Shown: one piece after another, positions 22,580 through 32,667 of the stretch
How the letters are laid out: each line of letters begins with the position of its first letter
How positions within the stretch are numbered: the first letter of the stretch is position 1
DNA from: Piezodorus guildinii
Taxonomy: Eukaryota > Arthropoda > Insecta > Hemiptera > Pentatomidae
DNA length: 64,000 nucleotides
NCBI GenBank assembly: GCA_023052935.1
Contig: CM041297.1
Location: forward strand, 91,543,521-91,607,520
Direction: 5' to 3'
Notes under the pieces: generated by a model
Database searches by the model: none
Seen by the model: only the letters and a program-made list of their open reading frames with translations
Told to the model about the DNA's origin: nothing
Position numbers and translations under genes: made by a program

Positions 22580-23260
22580 ATAATCAATACCAATATAAAA
22601 AAATATATATATAAAAAATAAAGGCGAGTTGAAATCCGCACGAGTGATAAGAAAAAAGCTTTAAAACATTTTCACAACCCCGCGAAAACACAAGGATAGA
22701 TCTCTATAAAAATAAAAAGATTAAAAGTAAATAGAAGTTGAAATACGCATGAGCGATAAAACATACAGCTCGAAAAACGTAATCATAACCATCCGAAAGA
22801 ACATTAATTAATCCCTATATCAATAAAAAACATTAAAAGTAAATGCGAGTTGAAATACGCATGAGCGATAAAAAATACAGCTCGAAAAACGTAATCATAA
22901 GCACCCGAAAGCACATTAATTAATCCCTATATCAATAAAAACATTAAAAGTAAATTCGAGTTAAAATGCGCGGGAGCGATAAATAAATAAAACTAAAAAA
23001 ACATAATTATAGGGCTCGAAAACACAATTATCAACACCTATATCAATAAAACACATAAAAAGTAAATTTTAGTTAAAATAAGCGCGAGCGAAAAAAATAC
23101 AGCTCGAAAAACATAATCATAACAAACCCGAAAGCAAAATAATTAATACCTATATCAATAAAAAACATTAAAAGTAAATGCGAGTTGAAATACGCATGAG
23201 CGATAAAAAATACAGCTCGAAAAATTTAATTATAATACCCGAAAACACATTAATTATTCC
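22580..23260 (-). repeat. 112-bp tandem array, right arm
   Basis: About six units in the opposite orientation (markers near 22818, 22930, 23041 and 23152). The units nearest the centre (22580-22730) are the most diverged. Confidence 0.85.
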
Positions 23261-23455
23261 AAAAAACTATCCCTCCTCTCTGAAAAATCAAAATCAACAA
23301 CTATCTTAAAACTAAATAGACGATAATTAGTTTTTTTAAATATTAGCTAGTAAAAAACAGAACTTGATATAAAATATCTAAGAGACCCGAAAAAAATATC
23401 AATTATCATATGCCAAAATAAAACGGAATATTTAAGGCTAGAAGTGAAGAAAAAG

Positions 23456-23623
23456 GTGACATTTGACTTGGAAAAGGTAACATTTGAAATGGAAAAGGTG
23501 ACATTTGACTTGGAAAAGGTGACATTTGAAAAGGAAAGAGTTACATTTGACTTGGAAAAGGTTACATTTGAAATGGAAAAAGTTACATTTGACTTGGAAA
23601 AGGTTACAATTGACTTGGAAATG
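23456..23623 (+). repeat. 21-bp minisatellite, right arm, 8 units
   Basis: Inverted partner of 21573-21740, with the same order of eight units. The only residue change if translated is one Met to Lys. The opposite strand is open too, as expected of a repeat without stop codons. Confidence 0.9.
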
Positions 23624-24109
23624 CTATATATACCCCCGAGACGTTCCAAAATGTAAAATTTAATAGGCTTAAACGTCATGTAGGTTGCATTCTTATTAAA
23701 ATGGTCTGACAAGGGCTTAAATGCCGATATTTTCTTCCTCTAAGGTGCCTTTAATTTTGTAAATTCTATAAAAATAACCAAATTATCTTGTGAGCATTGA
23801 TAAATAACAGCTAAATATGCAAGTTGTGCGAATTTAAAAAACAGAAATATGTGTGTGTGTATCTCGTCATATTATGTTAGGTTAGGGAGGAAATTAAACT
23901 TTAGAGTTTTTATGTGCTATCCGTGTTTTTCATCAGAAAAACTCGGTTTTATATATATTTGATGTGAAACCACAGAAAAACAAGTGGTACCAAATGAAAG
24001 AAGAGAAAATTTTCAGGTTAAGAAATCGAACCCTCAAAATAAGAAAAATATTTCTAAGAATATTCTGACATTTTAAGAAGCTATTCCTCTTCTATTGTTA
24101 GATTTTAGG

Positions 24110-24446
24110 GAGATCAGCTGATGCGCTCGATGATAACAGTCATACGTTACTTCGTCTCTCAGATTTTTGCTTTTTTCAGTAGGAATTCGCTTGAGTTCAG
24201 TCTGGAAAACATCACTAGACCTCAGGAATACTACAGCAGTGAATATTGGAGAAATTTCGGTAAGCAAAGTTATAATTTACTTTGTACAATCACGAAAAAG
24301 TGAAAGGAGGGTCACTGATCAGCTGATTGCCGCTAGCTCGGCAAGCTCGGGCTTGCTTTTCTTTTCCTTATCTTTCTTTTATTTATTTTTTTTCCTTCTT
24401 ATTCTTATTCCATTATATATTTATTCCTATTTATTTTTTTTAATCA
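24110..24446 (+). promoter_or_regulatory. Jockey-like 5' UTR, presumed internal promoter
   Basis: The element starts GAGATCAGCTGATGCGCT and has no TATA box at its start. Jockey-group elements carry an internal promoter here; that this one does is an inference. Two CAGCTGA-type strings occur (about 24115 and 24320). Confidence 0.45.
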
Positions 24447-25763
24447 ATGCGATATTTTCATCAAGTGATGTCCTCGAAAGTTACAAGTAAAAGATCTAGA
24501 TCTGCAGGTTCAAACTCGTCTCCCACAAAACAGAGACCTCGCCGTGATAATAATAAAAAAATGATTCCACCAGCGACTGCTTCAGCTACCTCTTTAGGAT
24601 CTGAACCACAGCCTAGCACATCATCACAAGGATTAACTGAAGAATCGCCGTTTTTTACACCGAACCCATTTCAGATCCTTCAAATTGAAAAAGAAACAAT
24701 GGAATCTTCTCCTATACCAAAAGAACCACAACCTCCACCAATATTTGTTAAAAATATTAAAAACTTTCAACTACTGTGTGCGCATCTAAACAAATTAACC
24801 GATCCTAACAGTTATTATTGTATAAGTAGAACCAGTGATACTAAAATATCCCCGACTACCGCCGAAACCTACAGAAAAATAGTAAAATATCTGACGGAGA
24901 CCAAAGCTGATTTTCATACATATCAGTTACGCCAGGAGAGAGCTTTAAGGGTTGTAATTAGAAACCTACACCCTTCGACACCAGCAGCAGCTATCCAAGA
25001 AGAACTGACGGAGATAGGCTATAAAGTGCGACAAGTCACCAACGTCCTAAAAGATAAAATTCCACTGCCTCTATTCTTTGTGGACTTGGAACCATCAGCA
25101 GGAGTTGAAAAAATTTATGACCTCAATAGATTATACTATACTAGCGTAAGAGTTGAAAAACCTTACACTAAGAAAGAAATAGTACAGTGCCACAATTGTC
25201 AGGCATATGGTCATACTAGAAGTTATTGTCACCACATACCACGCTGTGTGAAATGCGGTGAACAACATAAGTCAGAAGAATGTACAAGACCAAGATCAAC
25301 ACCCGCTGTTTGTGCTCTGTGCCTCAAGGACCACCCGGCTAGCTACAAGGGATGTCAAATCTACAAGAACCTCAAAAGCAGATACCAAAAACCCCAGAAT
25401 CTGGATGAAACAGCTGAACCGATCAGAAGCAGAAGACAACCTTCAAAAATAATCGATTCCAATGTTTCATTTGCCCATCTACTTGGAGGTGGGAACCAGA
25501 ACAAAGAGGCCGAGGCCCTGCCGGAACAACGCACACTTCAAAATCCTGAAACCGTTCCACAACCAACTATTCCTCAAAATTTACCCAACCCTCAAAAACC
25601 TCATCCAAATCAAATTTCTCATATTCCTCCTCCATCAAATTTCTCAGACCTTACAAGTTTGATGACATCCTTCATCACTGAAATCAAATCCCTCGTTATG
25701 CCGCTAATATCACTACTTACTAATCTTGTATCAAACTTAATCCCTTCCTTAAAAAATCCTTAA
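24447..25763 (+). CDS. Jockey-like ORF1, gag-like nucleic-acid-binding protein
   Basis: A 438-residue protein that should bind the element's RNA and form the RNP. Residues 10-60 are rich in Ser, Lys and Arg and look disordered. Residues about 165-240 (RALRVVIRNLHPSTPAAAIQ...FFVDLEP) resemble the RRM-like/PRE_C2HC domain found in arthropod gag-like proteins. Three zinc knuckles follow: C248-X2-C-X4-H-X4-C261, C267-X2-C-X3-H-X4-C279 and C289-X2-C-X3-H-X6-C303. The tail (about 345-438) is Pro/Gln/Asn-rich and then hydrophobic. The second Met (residue 8, 24468) may be the true start, since MSSKVTSKRSRS is a more usual opening. It ends with TAA directly against the ATG of ORF2, in the same frame. 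Confidence 0.93.
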   Translation: MRYFHQVMSSKVTSKRSRSAGSNSSPTKQRPRRDNNKKMIPPATASATSLGSEPQPSTSSQGLTEESPFFTPNPFQILQIEKETMESSPIPKEPQPPPIFVKNIKNFQLLCAHLNKLTDPNSYYCISRTSDTKISPTTAETYRKIVKYLTETKADFHTYQLRQERALRVVIRNLHPSTPAAAIQEELTEIGYKVRQVTNVLKDKIPLPLFFVDLEPSAGVEKIYDLNRLYYTSVRVEKPYTKKEIVQCHNCQAYGHTRSYCHHIPRCVKCGEQHKSEECTRPRSTPAVCALCLKDHPASYKGCQIYKNLKSRYQKPQNLDETAEPIRSRRQPSKIIDSNVSFAHLLGGGNQNKEAEALPEQRTLQNPETVPQPTIPQNLPNPQKPHPNQISHIPPPSNFSDLTSLMTSFITEIKSLVMPLISLLTNLVSNLIPSLKNP

Positions 25764-28448
25764 ATGACTTCACCTAACTCCTTATCCATTCTCCTATGGA
25801 ATGCGAATGGTGTTAGAAATCATACTGACGAACTTACAGCTTTATTGCAAGACAAAAACGTTGACGTAGCACTTATTACTGAAACTAGACTAACCACTAA
25901 ACAGTACTTTAAAATACCTCAATACGTAACATACCGTACGGACCACCCAGACGGCAAAGCCCATGCCGGTACTGCTGTCATTGTGCACCAGTCCCTCTCT
26001 CATCACTTACTCCCACTTCCTACCTATGATTTCCTACAAACCACAGCCATAGTAATCAAAACTTTTTCCTTTCCGGTAACCCTTACATCAGCATATTGCC
26101 CTCCCAAACATTCCATTTCCAACACCGAATTTGTATCCTTTCTAAATTCCTTAGGAAATCATTTCATTCTGGGTGCAGACTTAAATGCCAAGCATCAACA
26201 GTGGGGTTCGAGAACCACGAATTCTCGTGGACGAAATTTGCTGTCTGCACTCAACTCCCGTCATTTCAATCTCTTACCTCCTGATTCCCCTACCTACTGG
26301 CCAACCGATCCCAACCGTAATCCTGACATCCTTGACTTTTTCATTCACAGCGGATTAGGCTCCCTCAACTTATCTGTAACTCAGCTTGATGAACTTTCCT
26401 CAGACCATAGTCCACTGATCCTAAAAGTATCTCTCACTCCAATTCCAAAACCTATCCCACCGTCATTTATCCGAGGACCTGTCAACTGGAACCTATTTCG
26501 CCAAATCCTGACCGATAATATTAACCTCAGAGCGACCCTCAAAACCCCAGAAGACCTTGACGATTCCGTCTACTCCTTCACCACCGCCATTCAGCAAGCT
26601 GTCTGGACTGCCTCCTCTCCTAAGCACTCCAATATAACTCCTCACCAAAACCATTTGCCTCAACACCTTACAGACCTAATCCATGCAAAACGCCGTGCCA
26701 GATCATTATGGCAGCGCACCCGACACCCAACAGATCGCCGCTCCTATAACTTCTATTGTAGACAATTGAAGCAGGAGTTGGCGACCTTCCGTTCCCAGTC
26801 CTTTAATTCCTACCTCTCCTCTCTGTCAGCTAGTGACAATTCTCTGTGGAATGTCACGAAGAAGATTTTAAAATCCCATCAAGTTTCCCATCCTCTCCGG
26901 CGTGGTGATGACTCCTGGGCTGCGTCTGATGAAGATAAAGCCGAGGAATTCGCCACACACCTCTCCAAAGTATTCACTCCTCACCCGGAATCCCAAAGCA
27001 ATCATACCGCAGCAGTACAAGACTTCCTTTTGTCACCAATACCTCTTTCCCTACCTCCTAAAGCTATTAATCCCTCTGAGGTTAAATATCTTCTCCAGAA
27101 ACTGACCTTCCGTAAATCTCCTGGACATGATCTCCTTACTCCCCAGATCCTCCGTCAACTTCCGCAGAAAGCTATTATATTCCTTACCTATATCTACAAC
27201 TGCATCCTACGCACCACCTATTTTCCTCTCTTGTGGAAACATTCCACAATCATTCTCTTCCTAAAACCAGGTAAACCTTCCAGCAACACTTCATCTTACA
27301 GACCTATTAGTCTACTCACCATCCTCTCAAAAGTCTTTGAAAAACTCCTTCTAAAACGAATCCTGCCTATATTAGAATCACAAAATCTTCCTTCCCATCA
27401 GTTTGGTTTCCGTGCTCATCATTCCACTGTTCAACAAGGACTCCGAGTTGTAGACCATATTTCCTCAGCCCTTGAATGCAAAGAGTATTGTTCTGGTGCG
27501 TTTCTGGACATAGCGCAAGCTTTTGACCGGGTATGGCACACCGGATTACTCTTCAAGCTTAAAACGCATTTACCCCAGTCTCTATACCTCATTCTACGAT
27601 CCTATCTCTCAAACCGCTCCTTCCGAGTTCGCTGTGGTGTAGAATTTTCTAACTTTTATCCCATTGAGGCCGGTGTTCCTCAAGGCAGCGTCTTGGGACC
27701 CGTCCTCTACATCCTTTACACTGCTGATATTCCTATTCATCCTGACACCTTTCTGGCAACATTTGCAGATGACACCGCCATCCTATCATCCAATTCCGAT
27801 CCTGAAATAGCATCCTTAATCCTGCAAAGACACCTTTGTCTTATCGAGGACTGGTGTAATGCTTGGCGTATTAAGGTTAATGAAAGCAAATGCACCCACG
27901 TCACCTTCACCCTTCGACGCAAATCCTGTCCAATGGTTCATTTCAATTCCATACCGCTTCCTTCCTCAGACACAGTCCGGTATCTTGGCTTACTACTAGA
28001 CAAAAGATTGACCTGGAACCCACATACAAGACTTAAACGAAAAGAACTCAACAGACGATTCGGACAGTTATACAGACTACTAAACAGAAAATCTAAGCTT
28101 ACAGTTGACAACAAATTATTACTTTACAAGACAATACTGAAACCAATGTGGACCTACGGACTTGAACTATGGGGGACAGCCAAACGTTCTAACATCAAAC
28201 GCATTCAATCCTTTCAATCCAAAGTCCTCCGAACAATAGTAAATGCTCCTTATTATGTCTCCAACTATACCTTACACCACGACCTTAATGTTCCATTTAT
28301 TTCAGACCTGATTCCATCTAAATTTTCCAAATTCCACCAGAACCTCATTCATCATCCTAATCCTCTAGCACAATCCCTATCCAGCTCCACTCATCCATAC
28401 AACCCTCCTAGAAGGTTGAAACGGCAGTGGCCCCGAGACATATTGTAA
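25764..28448 (+). CDS. Jockey-like ORF2, AP-type endonuclease and reverse transcriptase
   Basis: An 894-residue protein that nicks target DNA and copies the element's RNA onto it. The endonuclease fills residues 1-225: WNANG (12-16), ITETRL with Glu40, GADLNAKH with Asp139 and Asn141, and SSDHSPLI with Asp214 and His215, all the key residues. The reverse transcriptase lies at about 480-760: SYRPISLL, HQFGFRAHHST, FLDIAQAFDRVW (Asp582), AGVPQGSVLGPVLY and TFADDTAI (Asp669, Asp670), then VRYLGLLLD. The end RRLKRQWPRDIL is typical of Jockey-group ORF2. No RNase H domain is seen. The length is normal and no residue of the active sites is lost. The ATG abuts the ORF1 stop with no spacer. Confidence 0.95.
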   Translation: MTSPNSLSILLWNANGVRNHTDELTALLQDKNVDVALITETRLTTKQYFKIPQYVTYRTDHPDGKAHAGTAVIVHQSLSHHLLPLPTYDFLQTTAIVIKTFSFPVTLTSAYCPPKHSISNTEFVSFLNSLGNHFILGADLNAKHQQWGSRTTNSRGRNLLSALNSRHFNLLPPDSPTYWPTDPNRNPDILDFFIHSGLGSLNLSVTQLDELSSDHSPLILKVSLTPIPKPIPPSFIRGPVNWNLFRQILTDNINLRATLKTPEDLDDSVYSFTTAIQQAVWTASSPKHSNITPHQNHLPQHLTDLIHAKRRARSLWQRTRHPTDRRSYNFYCRQLKQELATFRSQSFNSYLSSLSASDNSLWNVTKKILKSHQVSHPLRRGDDSWAASDEDKAEEFATHLSKVFTPHPESQSNHTAAVQDFLLSPIPLSLPPKAINPSEVKYLLQKLTFRKSPGHDLLTPQILRQLPQKAIIFLTYIYNCILRTTYFPLLWKHSTIILFLKPGKPSSNTSSYRPISLLTILSKVFEKLLLKRILPILESQNLPSHQFGFRAHHSTVQQGLRVVDHISSALECKEYCSGAFLDIAQAFDRVWHTGLLFKLKTHLPQSLYLILRSYLSNRSFRVRCGVEFSNFYPIEAGVPQGSVLGPVLYILYTADIPIHPDTFLATFADDTAILSSNSDPEIASLILQRHLCLIEDWCNAWRIKVNESKCTHVTFTLRRKSCPMVHFNSIPLPSSDTVRYLGLLLDKRLTWNPHTRLKRKELNRRFGQLYRLLNRKSKLTVDNKLLLYKTILKPMWTYGLELWGTAKRSNIKRIQSFQSKVLRTIVNAPYYVSNYTLHHDLNVPFISDLIPSKFSKFHQNLIHHPNPLAQSLSSSTHPYNPPRRLKRQWPRDIL

Positions 28449-28873
28449 ACATCTATTCTGGAGTTCTGACACTGGTCAGATTCTCCTTTCATGTGCGGTG
28501 TGATTGTGGCTGTGGCGTCCTCACTTAGCTTCCGCTGGCTCTCACCAGTGATGCGGCTGAGAGGGAGGCGCTGGGATCCTTTTGACTCTGCTTGTCCTTC
28601 CACAAGTGGGGGGACAAGCCCCGTCTGGGGTTCCCGAGCTGATTGTAAATATTGTACATAGGTATGAATGTGACATGTTTTGTTTATTTATTTGTTAACT
28701 TCATTTATTTGTATTTATTTTGTCTACTTAATTTTGTTATTGTATACGTTTATTTATTTTGATTTTATTTTATGTAATTTGACTTTCCTTTTATTTATAT
28801 TGTAAATATTGTATGAATGAGATCCTGTAGCACTATTATTATTGTCTATTATGACAAATTGTAATATATACGA

Positions 28874-28875
<2 letters not shown>
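28449..28875 (+). other. Jockey-like 3' UTR
   Basis: The first 200 bp are G+C-rich, then T-rich. A possible stem CTTGTCC/GGACAAG lies at about 28589-28616. AATAAA merges with the poly(A). Confidence 0.7.
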
Positions 28876-28910
<35 letters not shown>

Positions 28911-28917
28911 TTTTAGG

Positions 28918-29811
28918 TTTTCCGGATCTCAGAAAACTTTCTCATTAAATCAGCTTTAAAATTATGCAAAACAAACCTAACTTCGATGGCCAATCAAGAA
29001 TGCGAGGTGATAAAAGAGTGATTCGATCGTCCTGTTGACATAACGTGTAGTTACTCAATCCTTACCACCGGCAGTACAGCCTCCTTATTGGGTTGACACC
29101 TGCCAAAGGCCAAGACCGTTGGGAGAAGGTTATTGGCCGAGCCTCGGGCCCAGAAGATTGCATTAGCACCGACGCGGAAAATCTGCGAGAGATGTCACCT
29201 CCGCTGAGGATCTCCTCCAGCACTGGAATTAACCTCCCCCTGGAGCTGGAGGATAATTTATTTTGCCGTTGCTCTCGTCCTTCATTATCTCACTCATCGG
29301 CCAATTTTAATTCCTCCCCGCTACTACTCTGTTTAATTACGTAATAATCTCGGTGTGAAATTCAATTACTTTAAACAAAAGGAATTCCCCCGGAGTATTC
29401 CTTGCCCGGCATTTCTTGACAGGGGGCTTATCCTGCGTGGTGGGCTGTTTATATTCTTAATTAAGGCGTAGTGAATTAATGTCTTGCGATAAGGAAACAA
29501 TAACAGCTTCTGGATCAACATTGTTCCTTCCTGAGCTAAATCCGGCTCGATTCTTGGTTTGGATTTCGGCTGAAAATGCCAGTGATTTAGGTTGGTTATA
29601 CCCAAAAGAAGAGGCTCCTCAAAATCATCGTCAAAGAGAGCGATTATTATTACATGGATATTATTGAACTCCATTGTGGCTAAATTATAATAACTGATCC
29701 TCTTCAAGTACATCAGTGTTTTTAAAACATGGTAACATAATCTGCCCGATATGACGCAGCTTATTAGTATATCATAGAGTGTATAAAAAAAAATGACAGT
29801 TTTTAAAGCAA
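28918..29811. other. No gene seen; G+C-richer unique block
   Basis: 29060-29450 is much less A+T-rich than the surroundings and shows no repeat partner in the window. Open frames (29093-29344 +, 29366-29713 -) resemble nothing known. A non-coding regulatory block is possible. Confidence 0.4.
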
Positions 29812-30564
29812 AAAGGGCCTAGCGGAATAAGCACGTGAATTCTGCCCCGCGTGTATTAGAACGAAATTTATACCATTGATTCACAGCTATGAGAAACAAT
29901 CTTATGCAAATTTTAGCCCCTTAATCCTTATGAGGGGGGAGCGGTAAAACAAAAAAAAAAAAGTTTTTTCCTGAACAGCTCAACCGATTTTCACGACTCA
30001 CATTTTCGAAATGAAAAATTCAAGAAAATGTTTTTTTGGACCCTTTTAGATAACCGTTGACATATATATATTTTTTTAGTGAATTTCGGTTGATGTATTC
30101 AGAGAAAAAAAAATGTTTTTTATTAATTTTTCACCATTGGGTACACTTGTGTTAAAATTGAAAAAAATATATATTGCGGAGGACCCTCAAATGAAATAAA
30201 GTAGCGAAAATTTGATGGTGTACCAAACCATTATAACCTGAAAATATATTTTTTTGAAAAATTAAAAAAAAAATTTTGACTTATATTTTCGTGGAAAAAA
30301 TTAAAAAATATATTTTTTGAAACCGTTTTATAAAATCCTCAACATATTTTTTTTTTTAGTGAAAACCGAAAAAAAATGTTCAGGAGAAAACATTTTTTTT
30401 GTTTTTTCTTCCTCCTCTCCATAACTTCCCTCCCATAAGGATTAAGAGGCTAAATTTGCATAAGGTTGTTTTTCATAAGTGTGAATCAATGGTATAAATT
30501 TCGTTCCAATACACAGGGGGGGGAGAAGGGCAGATTTCACGTGCTTATTCCGCTAGGCCCTTTG
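29812..30564. mobile_element. Non-autonomous DNA transposon with long TIRs
   Basis: The ends are inverted copies over about 130 bp: AAAGGGCCTAGCGGAATAAG and CACGTGAA at the left, and their complement TTCACGTGCTTATTCCGCTA and GGCCCTTT at the right (about 30535-30563). Inside the arms, GAACGAAATTTATACCATTG and ATGCAAATTT also recur. The 450-bp middle is A/T-rich without coding capacity. No transposase and no clear TSD, so the superfamily is open. Confidence 0.8.
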
Positions 30565-31139
30565 TATTATTTGTTTGATAAAAAATATAATCAATACTGA
30601 AAATGTAGTCTATTATCAACTTCCGTCATTTGCCATATACCATCATGAAGAAAAGCGGGTTTATTGGCAAAGTTCGAATACCTGTGAGCTATGGCTATAT
30701 CTCGGTCAAACTGCTTGGTAGTTACTAGGGGACAATTCGAAGAAAAGAAAATCCATACTTTGCGTTTGTTTTTTTTAACTTGGAAGGTATTATTCATCAT
30801 GAATTTTTTCCTGATGGATGTTCAATAAATTCCGAACTCTACTGCGAACGACTGCAAAGACTGTACACGAAGTTGTCAGATCGTTCTCCTGCTTTGGTCA
30901 GCCGAAATCGAGTTTTATGAAAACAAGATAATGTTGGTCCTCTCACTTTCAATCGAACCAAAATAAAAGTGATCAGCGTAGGATCGAACAATTGGCTAGC
31001 ACATAGGAAATATTAATAAGATACACACTTCAAACACTCTATTAATAAGATAGGTCAACACAATGTTTCTTAGGAGAAAAAAAAATTGTTGCTATCTAAC
31101 TCTTCTTGCCTTATAAAAAAGCTCAAGTTGAAAGAAAGT
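30565..31139. other. No gene seen
   Basis: Nothing recognised. Confidence 0.5.
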
Positions 31140-31400
31140 ACCAAAAGACGAACCCCCCTAAAGACACCTGGACCACTAAACCTACCCTGGCCTTCACATT
31201 GTAGGGCCATCTCCGACCTACAGGCATAAAAGAAGAATGTCCTTTCCTCCGGTGTTGTCTTTACTCGGTCCTGGAATGGCGGTTTACTCCAGTGGTTTAT
31301 TATCCTGGAGGACTTCTGCCTTCTGGAGTGGATTCAACGCTTTCCTACTAGCCCAGCCTTCAGGTTTATGTCCCACCTAGATTTTGTTTCTCTGATTATT
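31140..31400. other. Unrecognised G+C-richer block
   Basis: More balanced base use; contains CTCCAGTGG/CCTGGAG-type short inverted strings near 31285-31315. No known protein or repeat. Confidence 0.35.
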
Positions 31401-31739
31401 CTTCAGAGTTGTACATTCAACCTTAGCGGAAATAACCAATCAAATTGTGGTTATATATAAATATTTAAAAGTAATGGGGTCGTTAGGATTCAATTTGGAG
31501 AGTTTTAAATCCCGAAATGGTCTCTCTCTGATAATTACCGGACGGAATGATTACAGTCTCAGGAAAAATGACAGTTAATTTGTCATGGAAATAGATATAA
31601 ACAGTATAGACTTTTTCCACAATGGATACTGCAATATAACGTAATATGCCTTTCTTTAATATGAAAATATTAAACAGATCAGGTTCTCAAACCTACCTTA
31701 AAGTCTACAAGATTATACATTTGATTTTATGATAGTGAA

Positions 31740-31990
31740 ATATGCCACCAAAATATTTTCATAGGTAAAAATAAACGGGAGTCAATCGTTTTTCTTAAAT
31801 ATTTTAATCTTACAGAAAGTTTCGGCTCAAACTTGTGAGTCAAGCCCTCAATCATCAGGGCTACAAATATCAGAACAAAAGAAATACAAAGCAATATGAC
31901 GATGAAACATTTTAAAAGTTGTGGCAATGATAAAATTTAAATTAAATAAAATCCTAGGATAATTTACAGTCGACTATACATCCTCAATGT
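31740..31990 (-). repeat. Hammerhead-like motif repeat (minus), partner of 34530-34800
   Basis: On the minus strand: GAGGATGTATAGTCGACTGT, then TTCTTTTGTTCTGATATTTG and GCCCTGATGATTGAG...TTTGAGCCGAAAC. The same order occurs on the plus strand at 34530-34800. The hairpin arm here has an extra few bases (GGCTTGACTCA). Confidence 0.75.
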
Positions 31991-32098
31991 AGTTCAAAAT
32001 ATTTTTATTTCCATAAAACTATTTGACCTACAATATTCTAAAAGTCATATTGATAAATTTCTTATTAAAAATAAAAGACAATATACTCTCCTTATGTT

Positions 32099-32584
32099 AT
32101 GTATGTCAGTAAAGACTCATTTACATGACAATCATAAGGCCTTTCTAGATTAACGAAGTTGAGCTTTGGGGCTCTACTAAATCATCAAACTCTTCCCGTA
32201 TCCAATCCAAAATCCTTCGCAAAATCCTTAACGCTCCTTACTTTGTCACCAATAAAATCATACCACAAAGACCTTAATGATCCATATGTTGCTGATTTGG
32301 CTTGTACCAGGTGTCACTCCATCCATGAAAAACTCCACACCCACTCTAATCCACTAGTTTTAATCCTTCCTTCCCCTTCAATTCCTGACAATCCGCCGAG
32401 GCGTCTGAAAAGATGATGGCCCCGAGACCTTCTTGTGTAGATTCACTGCTAAAGTGCTGCCAATGGGCAGTTTCTCTTCATGTTTTTTTTTCATATGTTT
32501 TATCATTGTAGCATATTTACTAGATGTATGAACATACAGTTGTAAATTTCAATAAATAAATTTAAAATAAATGTATGTCAGTAA
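32099..32584 (+). mobile_element. Jockey-like LINE, 5'-truncated, 14-bp TSD
   Basis: Body 32113-32570, flanked by ATGTATGTCAGTAA at 32099-32112 and 32571-32584. It encodes the end of ORF2 in two frames: LIYMTIIRPF, a TAG, VELWGSTKSSNSSRIQSKIL and NAPYFVTN, then after a frameshift DLNDPYVADL and IPDNPPRRLKR, a TGA, WPRDLL. This matches the end of the intact ORF2 at 25764-28448 but has a TIIRP reading like 16230-16580. The tail is AATAAATAAATTTAAAATAA rather than pure A. Confidence 0.9.
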
Positions 32585-32667
32585 TTTATAGAAAGGTTTA
32601 TACTTATCTAGTTATCTTTTATTTTTGAGGAATTAGGGCTAATTTATAATGATTTTTTTCAAGATCA

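Larger units (their letters stand above)
20600..23795. mobile_element. Foldback-like palindromic element
   Basis: The sequence reads into itself in reverse complement around a centre near 22540-22620. Outer arm pieces 20600-20752 and 23640-23795 match (AAATGCCGATATTTTC against its complement at 20674-20690). Inner arms 21560-22530 and 22560-23640 match closely; over the 21-bp repeat block I count only about two differences in 168 bp. The left arm has an extra segment of roughly 800 bp (20753-21560) and a 55-bp insertion near 21780-21835. Both arms carry 21-bp and 112-bp tandem repeats. Long inverted repeats made of tandem repeats, with little between, are the mark of foldback elements. No transposase was seen, so it would be non-autonomous. 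Confidence 0.75.
24100..28917 (+). mobile_element. Complete Jockey-like LINE with 10-bp TSD
   Basis: The body runs from 24110 to the end of a 33-base poly(A) (28876-28908). A 10-bp duplication, AGATTTTAGG, lies at 24100-24109 and 28908-28917, one A being shared with the tail. The order is 5' UTR (24110-24446), gag-like ORF1, endonuclease/reverse transcriptase ORF2, 3' UTR (28449-28875) with AATAAA running into the tail. Both ORFs are free of stops and frameshifts. This is the Jockey-group layout. Full length, intact frames, a pure tail and a perfect TSD all point to a recent insertion that may still be able to move. Confidence 0.92.

Noticed and set aside
23444..23656. A 70-codon protein of VTFDLEK repeats
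   Set aside because: Starts only at GTG, both strands are open and the same block sits in both palindrome arms. A minisatellite is the simpler reading.
29093..29713. Open frames in the G+C-richer block after the Jockey element
   Set aside because: Peptides look random, frames exist on both strands, and no splice signals fit.
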